Source: Paenibacillus mendelii
Lineage (GTDB): Bacteria; Bacillota; Bacilli; Paenibacillales; Paenibacillaceae
Direction of reading: 5' to 3'
DNA length: 64,000 bases
NCBI RefSeq assembly: GCF_024498075.1
Contig: NZ_JANHOF010000009.1
Span: 1 to 64,000 of the forward strand
Part shown: positions 35,906-44,319 of the stretch, piece after piece
How positions within the stretch are numbered: position 1 is the first letter of the stretch
Layout: every line of letters starts with the position of its first letter
Notes under the pieces: generated by a model
Databases searched by the model: none
What the model was told of the DNA's origin: nothing
Seen by the model: only the letters and a program-made list of their open reading frames with translations
Made by a program: the position numbers and the translations under genes

Positions 35906-37468
35906 ATGAAGAAGAGTACGAAGAAAGTCAAATTGGCTGCGCTGCTAACGTTATCCTGCCTGGTCATGCAATCGATAAGCACATCGGTGTATGCCGAGGC
36001 TTCTATCAACGATTCTTCTGCTCAGCCCAAGACCCATCATCTCCCGGCTAACTCGGATCATGTCCGTTGGGGCAATATCGGCATGGGTGAACCCGTGCTG
36101 AGCGTAAACACCGGAGATATCATAACCGTAGAAGCTGTGACTCATCACTCGGGCGACGATTACGATAGAATGATTAAGGGAGACGCCGGGGTTGAAGATA
36201 TTTTTCAATGGACCAAAGAGAGGAAGAATGAGTCTGATCGTGCGCCGGGGGTTCACATTCTGACGGGGCCGATTGAAGTTAAAGGGGCTGAACCTGGAGA
36301 TGTGCTGGAAGTGCGAATTCTGGATATGAACTTGCGCCCTAGCGGGAATCCTGATTACGAGGGGAAGACCTATGGATCGAATGCGGCCGCCAACTGGGGC
36401 TATCTAAACGGGGATATGCTTGAGGATCCGAAGACGCGCGAAGTGATCACGATATACGAGATGGAGTCGGACGGCACGACAGATTATGCGAAAGCCGCAT
36501 ACAGCTATACCTGGACGCCGCAGACCGATCCGGACGGAAAGGTACATAACACAATCGATTATCCCGGCGTCATTGTGGATCACGATACGATCGTGAAGAA
36601 GCAGGATGTTCTGAAGGATGTCAGAATACCGGTGCGTCTACATTTCGGGACGATGGGTGTAGCGCCTAAGGAAGCGGATGTCGTCGATTCGGTACCGCCT
36701 TCCTATTTTGGAGGCAATATTGATGACTGGCGAATTGGGGAAGGATCGACGATGTACTATCCCGTATCGGTACCCGGCGCGCTGCTATCCGTAGGCGATC
36801 CGCATGCCGCTCAGGGCGATTCGGAGATGAACGGAACGGCTATCGAGACCTCGCTGACGGGCGATATTCAGGTCATTCTGCATAAGAAGAAGAATCTGGA
36901 CGCCAAGCTGGCCGATCTGAGCTTCCCGCTATTGGAGACGGAGAAGGAATGGGTCTTGCATGGCTTCAGTTACGCGAACTATTTGGCGGAGCTTGGTGCC
37001 GATGCCCAGAAAGCGATTTATAAGAACTCATCCATTGATAAAGCAATGAAGGATGCAGCTTACAAATCGAGACGGTTTCTCATGGACGGTATGGGATTGA
37101 CGGAGGACGAAGCGTATTCTCTCATGTCTGTTGCCGTAGATTACGGCATTACGCAGGTGGTTGACGGGAACTGGGGTGTCCATGCGTCTATCGACCGCAC
37201 GATGTTCTCGGAAAAGGCGACGAGACTCATTACGCTGCGTGACCGGTTCGAGAGCTTCGGTGCGAAGGTCAAATGGAACAATACCGAACAAGCGATCACG
37301 ATCACATACAGAAATAATACGCTCGTATTGAAGATCGGCTCGAATGAAGCAAGCTTCAACGACAAGAAGGTGAAGCTCCACTCGCCCATCCAGCTTGTAG
37401 AGGGATCGGTGAAAGGGACGGAGTACTTCGCGAAGATTTTTCAAGCGAAATTGATGACGGATAAGTAG
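35906..37468 (+). CDS. Secreted acetamidase/formamidase-family protein with copper-amine-oxidase-like stalk
   Basis: A ~520-aa protein with a signal peptide (cut near VYAEA, residue ~31). The body (~40-390) is the acetamidase/formamidase fold: HVRWGNIGMGEPVLSVNTGDIITVEAVTHHSGDD, PGDVLEVRILDM, RIPVRLHFGTMGVAP, PPSYFGGNIDDWRIGEGSTMYYPVSVPGALLSVGDPHAAQGDSEMNGTAIE. These keep the family's His, Asp and Glu metal and catalytic positions. Residues ~415-515 form a copper-amine-oxidase N1-like domain (ITLRDRFESFGAKVKWNNTEQAITITY...), a module common on Paenibacillus surface proteins. Most family members are cytoplasmic, so the signal peptide is unusual. ATG 35906 chosen; GTG 35900 is possible. Confidence 0.87.
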   Translation: MKKSTKKVKLAALLTLSCLVMQSISTSVYAEASINDSSAQPKTHHLPANSDHVRWGNIGMGEPVLSVNTGDIITVEAVTHHSGDDYDRMIKGDAGVEDIFQWTKERKNESDRAPGVHILTGPIEVKGAEPGDVLEVRILDMNLRPSGNPDYEGKTYGSNAAANWGYLNGDMLEDPKTREVITIYEMESDGTTDYAKAAYSYTWTPQTDPDGKVHNTIDYPGVIVDHDTIVKKQDVLKDVRIPVRLHFGTMGVAPKEADVVDSVPPSYFGGNIDDWRIGEGSTMYYPVSVPGALLSVGDPHAAQGDSEMNGTAIETSLTGDIQVILHKKKNLDAKLADLSFPLLETEKEWVLHGFSYANYLAELGADAQKAIYKNSSIDKAMKDAAYKSRRFLMDGMGLTEDEAYSLMSVAVDYGITQVVDGNWGVHASIDRTMFSEKATRLITLRDRFESFGAKVKWNNTEQAITITYRNNTLVLKIGSNEASFNDKKVKLHSPIQLVEGSVKGTEYFAKIFQAKLMTDK

Positions 37469-37539
37469 AGAGGGACGGCTTTAAGGACTGAAAGTCCGGA
37501 TTGGTAACACTTAGGACCACTCGGCATTACTTATCGAGA

Positions 37540-37590
37540 AAAATCGCCCTTTATGATGCCTTTGCGAGGCAAAATGAAGGGCGATTTTCT
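37540..37590. terminator. Terminator between acetamidase and DUF378 genes
   Basis: AAAATCGCCCTT ... AAGGGCGATTTT 12-bp perfect outer stem with an inner GCCTTTGCGAGGC stem. T-rich on both strands, so it can serve both convergent genes. Confidence 0.82.
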
Positions 37591-37624
37591 TGGTTGTTGT
37601 CCTTGGAAAACGCGCGGTTCGGGA

Positions 37625-37825
37625 TTATTCTTCCGAAACCTTAGAGAAGAATGACAATGCGTATAGAGCAGACAAACCGACAATGATATAGACGATTTTG
37701 GCACCTATCGTATCCGACCCATCGAATATTTCCTCGACCACATTCCATTCGAAAATCCCGACTAACAACCAGTTTAAGCCGCCGATAATGAGAATAATCA
37801 AACTGATGATGTTCAACGCTTTCAC
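37625..37825 (-). CDS. DUF378 (YuzA-like) small membrane protein
   Basis: A 66-aa protein with two membrane helices: ALNIISLIILIIGGLNWLLVGIF (with the family GGLNWLL motif) and IGAKIVYIIVGLSALYAL. Function of DUF378 is unknown. GTG start at 37825, nine bases after GGGGAGG; an upstream frame to 37915 would add a charged non-family extension. Confidence 0.88.
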   Translation of the reverse strand: MKALNIISLIILIIGGLNWLLVGIFEWNVVEEIFDGSDTIGAKIVYIIVGLSALYALSFFSKVSEE

Positions 37826-37990
37826 TGAAGCTCGCCTCCCCTTTAGGTATAATACGGGTATCAAACGCGGCTTCGCAGGCATCTGCGAAATCATGCAACC
37901 CTTCCTGAGGGACACCTGAGGAACGATTGCACGGTACTCCCTAAAGGGTTATGCGGGAAAGCAGTCGAATAGTACGGAATTATGATTCGT

Positions 37991-38503
37991 TTAATCCGGG
38001 TTGTCCGGAGTTTCGTAGGTCATGCAGTGGACAAGTGCTATTCCTTGTGTCGAATGCCGTTCATAGGTGTCGGAGATGACAAAACCTGCGTTCTCGTACA
38101 CCTTAATCGCCCGTGTGTTCCACACATGAACCTCTAGGTCGATTTCATCGCCGGGTGCTCTGCGCTGCGCCTCTCGAACGATGGCGGTGATAAAGCCGAG
38201 GCCCTGTCCTTGTCCGCAAAGATCCGGCCGCAGGCCCAGGCCTAGACGGGTAACGCCAAGAAGGGGAAAGAATTGCGCGAATCCGACAAATGTTCCTTCG
38301 CGATCTAGAACGGCCGCATATTGAAGTGCGCGAAGGACGGGATCGCCGAATTCGCGACCCTCTACCTGCATCTCCGCCCAGCTCGTCCAATTGTAAAAGT
38401 CGAACGGCGGCTCATAGTGCCACTCGCAAAGCTGCTGGGCCAGATGTTCGTCGAGCGGGGTGACGGTATAGGGAGCAGCGTCTGCATGATTGCAATCAGA
38501 CAT
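37991..38503 (-). CDS. GNAT-family N-acetyltransferase
   Basis: A 170-aa acetyl-CoA-dependent transferase with the GNAT core: FVGFAQFFPLLGVTRLGLGLRPDLCGQGQGLGFITAIVREAQ (motif A, Q/R-x-x-G-x-G/A) and LEVHVWNTRAIKVYENAGF (motif B, typical of RimI/RimJ-like members). Acceptor substrate unknown. ATG 38503 after CAGGAGG. Confidence 0.88.
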   Translation of the reverse strand: MSDCNHADAAPYTVTPLDEHLAQQLCEWHYEPPFDFYNWTSWAEMQVEGREFGDPVLRALQYAAVLDREGTFVGFAQFFPLLGVTRLGLGLRPDLCGQGQGLGFITAIVREAQRRAPGDEIDLEVHVWNTRAIKVYENAGFVISDTYERHSTQGIALVHCMTYETPDNPD

Positions 38504-38661
38504 GGCATAACCTCCTGCGTAAGATGAAGGGACGTTCCGTTATGACGATGTGCTTCATTATAACAAATTCCGGACAGGCATGATAAAATGGGGAGAAGAA
38601 CGCGAGCAGCAGCTTGATCAATCGGATGTTATGGATCCGAACTGTGGAAGGGGTAATTCGA

Positions 38662-39498
38662 ATGGAAGCAATCGTATCCGCAAAATGGACGTTGGCCCGG
38701 CTTTACGAGCCTGATCTGGTGATCGTGGATTGCCGGTATATGATGGGACAGCCGGATGCCGGACGTGAAGCCTATGAGCAATCTCATATTCCAGGCGCCG
38801 TGTATTTGGATTTAGAACGGGATCTTTCCGGTGAATTGGACGAGTATGGAGGAAGGCATCCGCTGCCTGATCCGGCGACGCTGGCACATCGCTTTGCACA
38901 AGCGGGTATTAGCAATGACAGCCGTGTCGTGGCGTATGACAGCCAAGGCGGGGCTATGGCTTCCCGGCTATGGTGGCTGCTTCGCTATTTGGGGCATGAG
39001 AAGGTATATGTGATGGACGGGGGATATACAGCGTGGCAGGAAGCGGGTTTCCCGGTGACTGCAGAGCAGCGCATTACAATTCCGGCTTCATTCTACGCCA
39101 TTGTCCAGCATCGAATGCTAGCCGAGGTGTACGATGTCCAGTCGAAGCTGGGTGCGCCTGATGTCGTGCTGATCGATTCGCGTGAAGCCCCGCGCTACCG
39201 CGGCGAAGTCGAGCCGCTTGACCGGGTCGCCGGCCATATCCCTGGCGCCATCAATCGTTTCTGGAAGGACGGAATTGATGATCAGGGGCTGTTCAAAAGT
39301 GCTGAAGCACAGAAGGAACGGTTTGCCGCGCTGCAGGGCGCGAAGGAAATTATTGTGTACTGCGGTTCTGGCGTAACCGCCTGCCCGAATGTACTGGCGC
39401 TGCAGCAAGCGGGTTTCGACAATGTGAAACTGTATGCGGGAAGCTGGAGCGATTGGATTAGTTATGAGGAGAATCCGGTGGCGACGGGGGAAGAGTAA
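38662..39498 (+). CDS. Thiosulfate / 3-mercaptopyruvate sulfurtransferase
   Basis: A 278-aa tandem-rhodanese enzyme. The N-terminal inactive domain (VIVDCRYMMGQPDAGREAYEQSHIPGAVYLDLERDLSG) lacks the Cys (AYDSQGG). The C-terminal domain has the active Cys234 in CGSGVTA, a loop that favours 3-mercaptopyruvate over thiosulfate. It transfers sulfane sulfur to cyanide or thiols. ATG 38662 after GAAGGGGTAA is preferred over an upstream frame at 38614. Fragments of a homologous 3' end (from AGCTGGAGCG) recur at 43901 and 46173, so this gene's end marks a hotspot. Confidence 0.92.
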   Translation: MEAIVSAKWTLARLYEPDLVIVDCRYMMGQPDAGREAYEQSHIPGAVYLDLERDLSGELDEYGGRHPLPDPATLAHRFAQAGISNDSRVVAYDSQGGAMASRLWWLLRYLGHEKVYVMDGGYTAWQEAGFPVTAEQRITIPASFYAIVQHRMLAEVYDVQSKLGAPDVVLIDSREAPRYRGEVEPLDRVAGHIPGAINRFWKDGIDDQGLFKSAEAQKERFAALQGAKEIIVYCGSGVTACPNVLALQQAGFDNVKLYAGSWSDWISYEENPVATGEE

Positions 39499-39535
39499 GA
39501 ACCTAAAAACGTATAGCAGTACATGAAGTTCAATT

Positions 39536-39574
39536 CAGAGCGCGGTGATCTCAACACCGCTGCTCTGTTTTTTT
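39536..39574 (+). terminator. Terminator after the sulfurtransferase
   Basis: CAGAGC-gcGGTG / CACCgct-GCTCTG stem followed by seven Ts. Confidence 0.88.
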
Positions 39575-39644
39575 ATGCCCAAGTGTCAACACGGAGTCAA
39601 CAAGCAGCTCCTGAAAATATAATGCTGCTACGTTTGCTGCTTCA

Positions 39645-39676
39645 AGGACCCGCAGAGATGCGAGTCCTATTTTTAT
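39645..39676 (+). terminator. Second terminator-like hairpin
   Basis: AGGACcCGCA / TGCGaGTCCT stem then ATTTTTA. It lies in the leader of the GMC gene and may be an attenuator or a remnant. Confidence 0.5.
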
Positions 39677-39745
39677 TTCTTTATAAAACAAGCACGAGAC
39701 AGCTGAGAAAACAATACGCTACATTAGCCTATTGGAGGTGTTACG

Positions 39746-41347
39746 GTGGTTAAAAAATTGACATTTGATTATATCATTATAGGAACAGGACCGGCTGGCG
39801 CGGTAATCGCCAAAACTTTAACGGATGATCACAAGACCTCGGCGCTTCTTATAGAAGCAGGCGAGAATAATGATAAGGATAAGCCAATCAGGGATTCCGC
39901 ATATGCTCTAGAGTTGGAAGAGCGATTTTACCCGCAATATTTTTGGCAAGGGGAAGGGGTGCCTCAAGAAGGGCTGGATGACCGGATGTTCGAATGGACA
40001 ACGGGTCGGTTATTGGGCGGAGGTTCGTCGATTAATGGAGAACAATACGTAAGACCTACATCGGCGGTTTTGAGGCAGTGGGAACGATTGCTCGGTTCCA
40101 TGTGGTCGCCTAAACGTGCGATCCTTCACTTCAAACAATTGGAGAAATATAACGGCCGATCAGACAATCAACGGTCCCGCGGTTTTAGAGGGAGAATTGA
40201 CATCAGGCAAGCACCGAGAAATCCAACGGCCATGACTGAGAAATTCACGGCGGCTGTTGAGCAAGCTACAGGGTATCCGGAAATTCTCGACTATAATGAT
40301 CCTCGAACCCCGCTAGGGCCATTTACGCGTTGGCAGCTATATCAAAACCCGAACGGAACAAGAGAAAATTCGTCCAGCGCTTTTTTATCGTCGGATATTA
40401 TGCTTCCGAATGGGCGAGGGGTGAAGGGGCGAAAGCTACGGGTCTTTTTTAAGACGACCGCACTTCGCGTTCTCTTTACCAATAAACGTGCGAACGGAGT
40501 GGAGCTATTAAAGGAAGGTAAGAGACTTAGAGCCTTTGCTCGGAAAAAGGTGATTATCTCAGCCGGAATAAACAGCGCACAGCTTCTCATGCTCTCGGGA
40601 ATCGGGCCAGCGAAAATGCTTCAACAAGCGGGCATACCGGTCGTATTCAATAATCCTAATGTAGGGAAGAAGCTAAGAAACCATACGCTTAATTTTGCCT
40701 CCTTCACAACCAACCCCGTAGATGAGGCATTGCCTTCGAACGATTCGAATGCTTTGTATACAGGAGGAGCTTTTTTACCCGATCCTACCGGAAAAGATCC
40801 TGACAAACGAGCGGTTCAACTTGTCGGTATTGCGGCCGACGGAATATTAACGCTAGCGATTATATTCTTACGTCCTAAAAGCCACGGAAGTATTGCTATC
40901 CAGAATAATGATCCCTTAAAAATAGTGCTGGCGGATGAAGGTTTTCTGGCTAACCAAGATGATCTGGACTCCGTTAAAAATATATACAAAATCTACATTA
41001 AGGAGATTGCGGCGCAGCTTGAGGCCATCGATCCCTCCTATAGGCTCGTTTCTCCAACATTGGATGTGATCAATGACGATTCGCAATTGGAGGCGTTCAT
41101 AAAGCAAAATTTCGACCATAACCATCACCAACAAGGATCGTTGCGTATGGCTCCTTTAAACCGCGGGGGAGTTGTTGATCGACGAGGCAGCGTCCATGGG
41201 GTAAGAGATCTGATTGTTGCGGACGCCTCCATTATTCCATTCACGGTCGACGGCAATACCTCGGCTGCGGCTTTTCTGATCGGTTATACCATTGCCCGGC
41301 AAATCAAGAGACGAACTAATCATCTCTACAAAGAAAATGAGGAATAA
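39746..41347 (+). CDS. GMC-family FAD oxidoreductase
   Basis: A 533-aa flavoenzyme (choline/glucose dehydrogenase superfamily). FAD-binding N-terminus DYIIIGTGPAGAVIAKTL with IEAG; GMC signature 1 in GRLLGGGSSINGEQYVRP; signature 2 in ISAGINSAQLLMLSGIGPA; C-terminal active-site His in NHHQQGSLRMAPLNRGGVVDRRGSVHGVRDLIVADASIIP and VDGNTSAAAFLIGY. Oxidises an unknown alcohol or sugar. GTG start 39746 after GGAGGTG. Codon use is more AT-rich than the flanking core genes. First gene of the accessory island, next to two DUF1259 genes. Confidence 0.92.
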   Translation: MVKKLTFDYIIIGTGPAGAVIAKTLTDDHKTSALLIEAGENNDKDKPIRDSAYALELEERFYPQYFWQGEGVPQEGLDDRMFEWTTGRLLGGGSSINGEQYVRPTSAVLRQWERLLGSMWSPKRAILHFKQLEKYNGRSDNQRSRGFRGRIDIRQAPRNPTAMTEKFTAAVEQATGYPEILDYNDPRTPLGPFTRWQLYQNPNGTRENSSSAFLSSDIMLPNGRGVKGRKLRVFFKTTALRVLFTNKRANGVELLKEGKRLRAFARKKVIISAGINSAQLLMLSGIGPAKMLQQAGIPVVFNNPNVGKKLRNHTLNFASFTTNPVDEALPSNDSNALYTGGAFLPDPTGKDPDKRAVQLVGIAADGILTLAIIFLRPKSHGSIAIQNNDPLKIVLADEGFLANQDDLDSVKNIYKIYIKEIAAQLEAIDPSYRLVSPTLDVINDDSQLEAFIKQNFDHNHHQQGSLRMAPLNRGGVVDRRGSVHGVRDLIVADASIIPFTVDGNTSAAAFLIGYTIARQIKRRTNHLYKENEE

Positions 41348-41368
41348 CCGGTAGACGTAAACAACACG

Positions 41369-41408
41369 AAAGAGAAGAGCTCGAGTCTTGAGCCCTTCTC
41401 TTTTTATA
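41369..41408 (+). terminator. Terminator after the GMC oxidoreductase
   Basis: AAAGAGAAG-aGCTC / GAGCc-CTTCTCTTT stem with a T-rich tail. Confidence 0.85.
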
Positions 41409-41504
41409 TTTGTTAGAGTTTTTTTTGCAATAGTAGTGATCTGTCCAATACGCTTATCTATTTTGATCATAAGCTATTCAGAAAGTGAATAAAGGAGGAT
41501 TCAT

Positions 41505-41924
41505 ATGGCAGAAAAAGTGAAGGTTAGCCCGCAGTTCAGAAGGCTTTGTACCCAATTTGGAAATATCCTAGGCGGCGAATCGGAAATCGAAGCAGGTCCG
41601 GTTTGTTTTGTCACGCGGATGACGAACTTAAGTGAGACAATCTTGGGCAGAAGAACGCGCTCTCCCTTGGTTCAAATGCAAATGTTCTCGTTTGAATCGC
41701 TCGATAAGAATGGCCGCGCGCTTTGCTTGGGTGAAACTGCCGTACATCAAAATCAGGTTAATCGACTGATGTCGAATCTCCGTAGACGCGGGATTAAAGT
41801 CACTGCGCTTCACAACCACTGGTTAAAAGAAAATCCCCGATTAATGTATATGCATTGGGAAGCCATTATGAATCCTGTTGTGTTCGCCAGAAGAACCAAA
41901 GATTCTATTAATTTCTTGGGTTAA
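41505..41924 (+). CDS. DUF1259 protein, paralogue 1
   Basis: A 139-aa soluble protein. The C-terminal half has the DUF1259 (LppY/LpqO-type) motif GIKVTALHNHWLKENPRLMYMHWEA. The earlier part shows FGNILGGESEIEAGPVCFVTR and RALCLGETAVHQNQVNRLMSNLRR. Family function is unknown; the His-rich ALHNHW and MHW could bind a metal. ATG 41505 after AAAGGAGG. No signal peptide, unlike many relatives. It has a neighbouring paralogue (about two thirds identical by eye), a tandem duplication. Confidence 0.85.
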   Translation: MAEKVKVSPQFRRLCTQFGNILGGESEIEAGPVCFVTRMTNLSETILGRRTRSPLVQMQMFSFESLDKNGRALCLGETAVHQNQVNRLMSNLRRRGIKVTALHNHWLKENPRLMYMHWEAIMNPVVFARRTKDSINFLG

Positions 41925-41974
41925 TGGTTGAGGTGAAGCTGTATTTTTAAGAAATAACGAAAGGATGATCTCTT

Positions 41975-42397
41975 ATGGCAGGACAAGTGAAAGCAAGTCC
42001 GCAATTTATAAGGCTATGCAACCAATTTTCATCGATATTAGGCGGAACAGAGCATGAAATTACCAAAGGACCGGTGTGTTTTGTCACTAGAAATCGGATA
42101 GTAAACGCCTCTATTTTAGGAAGGCGTACCACATCTCCTTTGGTCCGTTATCAATTGTTTTCGTTTGAATCGCTGGACAGTTCGGGACGCGCACTCTGTC
42201 TAGGGGAAACGGCACTCTTCCAAAACCAAGCCAATCGATTGCTGTCAAACCTTCGTAAAAATGGGATTAAAGTAACGGCGCTCCACAATCACTGGTTGTT
42301 CGAGAATCCGCGTCTTATGTATATTCACTGGGAGTCGATCGATAATCCCATTGCCTTTGCAAGGAAAGTAAAACGTTCTATCGCTTTCTTGGGTTAG
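41975..42397 (+). CDS. DUF1259 protein, paralogue 2
   Basis: A 140-aa second copy of the previous gene, 50 bases downstream. Shared blocks include GPVCFVTR, ILGRRT.SPLV, SFESLD..GRALCLGET, GIKVTALHNHWL.ENPRLMY.HWE and FLG at the end. The N-terminal ~25 residues differ most. ATG 41975 after CGAAAGGATG. The stop is directly followed by copy 1 of a dispersed repeat. Confidence 0.85.
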   Translation: MAGQVKASPQFIRLCNQFSSILGGTEHEITKGPVCFVTRNRIVNASILGRRTTSPLVRYQLFSFESLDSSGRALCLGETALFQNQANRLLSNLRKNGIKVTALHNHWLFENPRLMYIHWESIDNPIAFARKVKRSIAFLG

Positions 42398-42500
42398 AGG
42401 CCGCGTCGGACGCGGGTTTGGGGGCTGTGACAGGTTGCCGTGAGGCGGGCTGTTGCAGCCCTTTTTGGGCTGTTCTGCAAACAGCTTGCAAACAAGAAAT
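42397..42500 (+). repeat. Dispersed structured repeat, copy 1
   Basis: Begins GAGGCCGCGTCGGACGCGGG (a small palindrome) and continues GGGGCTGTGACAGG ... CTGTTGCAGCCC, a second stem, then CTTTTT and CAGCTTGCAAACAAGAA. Related copies are at 43965-44067 and 47535-47610. The second stem plus T run can act as a terminator for the gene before it. Confidence 0.8.
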
Positions 42501-42565
42501 CGAGGAAAGTACATTTACATTATTAATGTGTAATTAAGATTGGCTAAGTGTTGTCTGTGGATATC

Positions 42566-42585
42566 CATTAAGATTTCATTAAGAT
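42566..42585 (+). promoter_or_regulatory. Direct repeat CATTAAGAT x2 (11-bp period)
   Basis: CATTAAGAT at 42566 and 42577, with a third weaker AATTAAGAT upstream. The 11-bp period resembles OmpR/PhoP-type response-regulator sites. It lies ~90 bases before the SLH gene at 42675. Confidence 0.45.
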
Positions 42586-42674
42586 ATGACGATGCAAACG
42601 ATGCTAGGATGAGAAAGGACATGTGGGTAAGTAGCAATAAAAAGTATAACTAGAAGGTAGGATGAGTAACGATC

Positions 42675-43865
42675 ATGAACAAGAAATCTCTTATCCGCTC
42701 TATCGTATTGGCTCTTGGTTTGACTTTAGCCGTGCCGTATGGCGGCAGCATGATTTCAGCAAAGGCGTCAGCCGATTTCAGCGACCTAAAGGACTTGGAC
42801 GCAGCGACGAAGGCCAAGTTCGATGCGTTGATATCAGCAGGCGTCTTTGACGGTGTATCCGATAGCAATTTCGGATTGAAAGAAGAGATGAATCGCGCCC
42901 AATTCGCAAAGGTGGCAGCGCTGATTTTCGGACTAAAAGTCGATACAGATCTCAAGGAATCATCCTTCAAAGACGTAAAGTCCGACGCTTCCGGGTCCGG
43001 CTATGCGTTACCTTATATCGAAGCGGTGAAGCAAGCAGGAATAACGGATGGCGTGGGTGGAGGTAACTTCGACCCTGCGGGCAAGGTGACCAAGGAGCAA
43101 TTAGCCACGTTTCTAGTTCGAGGATTGGGCTTGTATAAGGAAGCAGAGGCGGCCCCAGGTGTTAACGATCAGACCGTTTCCGACTGGGCTAAAGGTTACG
43201 TCGATTTGGCTCTCAAGCTTGACTTACTAAATAACGATGCAAAAGGTACGTTCGGTGGAAGTGCACCAGCAGATCGAGGACTGCTCGCTATTGGAGCCTT
43301 CGAATCCGCTAAAACGTTCGAAGAGTCCCAACCTCTGTTTGTGACAGGAGGACTCTTTGAGGCAGCCGACAAGTTGAATCTGAAGTTAACTGTACGGATC
43401 GACCCCAAGTCAATCGACCTGTCCAAAATTAAAATCAACGGTGTGCCGCTCGATCCAAAGCTTGACAGCATCGAGCTGTCCGAGGACATGAAAACGATCA
43501 TTATTAAGTTGCATAAAGCTTTACCATTCGATGATCCGTCCAACATGCCGTTAATCGATATAAGCGACCTGATGACGCTATATGGCAACTCGGTGAAGAA
43601 TGATGAGAGTAACCCGATCCCGGTTACAGCAAGCGAATCTATAACCACACCTGAGACCACTACACCATCGACATCGGAGCCTGCGACGAACCCGAACCCG
43701 GACACGTATCCAAATCCAAATCCAAATCCAAATCCGAACCCGAACCCGAACCCGAATCCGAACCCGAACCCGAACCCGGACACGAACCCGGACCCGAACA
43801 CGGATTCGAACTCGAATCCGGACTCGAATTCGAACCCAAACCCAAACCCGAACGCAGGCACCTAA
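42675..43865 (+). CDS. SLH-domain surface protein with Asn-Pro repeat tail
   Basis: A 396-aa exported protein: signal peptide (~1-32), three S-layer homology-type repeats (DFSDLKDLDAATKAKFDALISAGVFDG; SFKDVKSDASGSGYALPYIEAVKQAGITDGVGGGNFDPAGKVTKEQLATFLVRGLGL; then a diverged third), a ~90-residue region with DPKSIDLSKIKINGVPLDPKLDSIELSEDMKTIII, and a C-terminal tail of ~55 residues of NP repeats broken by D, T and S. The SLH part binds secondary wall polymer. The tail could be a spacer through the wall. ATG 42675. The last ~165 bases are a hexamer repeat prone to length change. Confidence 0.88.
   Translation: MNKKSLIRSIVLALGLTLAVPYGGSMISAKASADFSDLKDLDAATKAKFDALISAGVFDGVSDSNFGLKEEMNRAQFAKVAALIFGLKVDTDLKESSFKDVKSDASGSGYALPYIEAVKQAGITDGVGGGNFDPAGKVTKEQLATFLVRGLGLYKEAEAAPGVNDQTVSDWAKGYVDLALKLDLLNNDAKGTFGGSAPADRGLLAIGAFESAKTFEESQPLFVTGGLFEAADKLNLKLTVRIDPKSIDLSKIKINGVPLDPKLDSIELSEDMKTIIIKLHKALPFDDPSNMPLIDISDLMTLYGNSVKNDESNPIPVTASESITTPETTTPSTSEPATNPNPDTYPNPNPNPNPNPNPNPNPNPNPNPDTNPDPNTDSNSNPDSNSNPNPNPNAGT
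43690..43855 (+). repeat. Hexanucleotide tandem repeat (AAYCCN) in the SLH gene
   Basis: About 25 units of AAYCCN encode alternating Asn-Pro with a few Asp, Thr and Ser replacements. The same bases read on the other strand give a spurious Phe-Gly frame. Confidence 0.9.
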
Positions 43866-43900
43866 TCTGACGATTGTTGTCGTGAAAGTGGGCAAACAGT

Positions 43901-43957
43901 AGCTGGAGCGATTGGATTTCTTACAGTGACAATCCGATTGCTACGGGTGAGGGGTAA
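43901..43957 (+). pseudogene. 3' remnant of a sulfurtransferase gene
   Basis: Reads SWSDWISYSDNPIATGEG and stop, matching the end of the sulfurtransferase at 38662 (SWSDWISYEENPVATGEE, stop). Both are followed by AGAACC. Homology begins abruptly at AGCTGGAGCG. The DNA is diverged at wobble positions, so this is a related but not identical gene. Confidence 0.85.
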
Positions 43958-43964
43958 GAACCGA

Positions 43965-44067
43965 GAAGCCGCGTCAGACGCGGGCTTGGGGGCTGTAACA
44001 GGTTAGAAGCAAGTGACCTGTTGCAGCCCTCTTTAGGCGTTCCGTTCAACAGCTTGCAGACAAGAAC
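43965..44067 (+). repeat. Dispersed structured repeat, copy 2
   Basis: GAAGCCGCGTCAGACGCGGG, then GGGGCTGTAACAGGT ... ACCTGTTGCAGCCC, CTCTTTAGG, and CAGCTTGCAGACAAGAA. The longer stem here is 14-15 bp. It follows the sulfurtransferase remnant after seven bases. No supported gene lies between 43957 and 44320. Confidence 0.8.
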
Positions 44068-44319
44068 CCGACGGAAGCTTTTGCAGGAACCCCGGAACCC
44101 GCCACAGTTGGGCGGTCTGATCAGCTGGTTGTTAAATGTTTGTTCACTCTTCTTCGGTCCACACTCAGTCGATAAGCTCAGGTTGTTTAAGGCAGCGTAT
44201 CAAGCAACAATTTTGTTGACTATCTACTTTTATACACATATACTTAGGTTACCTATTTAATTGCTAACCAAACTATTTGGAGATCTATGTATTTTGGGAG
44301 CGTAAGGAGTTAGTCTATT

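Noticed and set aside
37826-37990. Possible riboswitch between DUF378 and GNAT genes
   Set aside because: There are small hairpins (e.g. TTCGCAGGCATCTGCGAA) but no match to a known riboswitch core that I could confirm.
43196-43861. Long minus-strand frame rich in Phe-Gly (221 aa)
   Set aside because: It is the reverse reading of the Asn-Pro hexamer repeat and SLH coding region, with no ribosome site or family similarity.
44021-44260. 79-codon frame after repeat copy 2
   Set aside because: It starts inside the dispersed repeat and lacks a ribosome site or family pattern.
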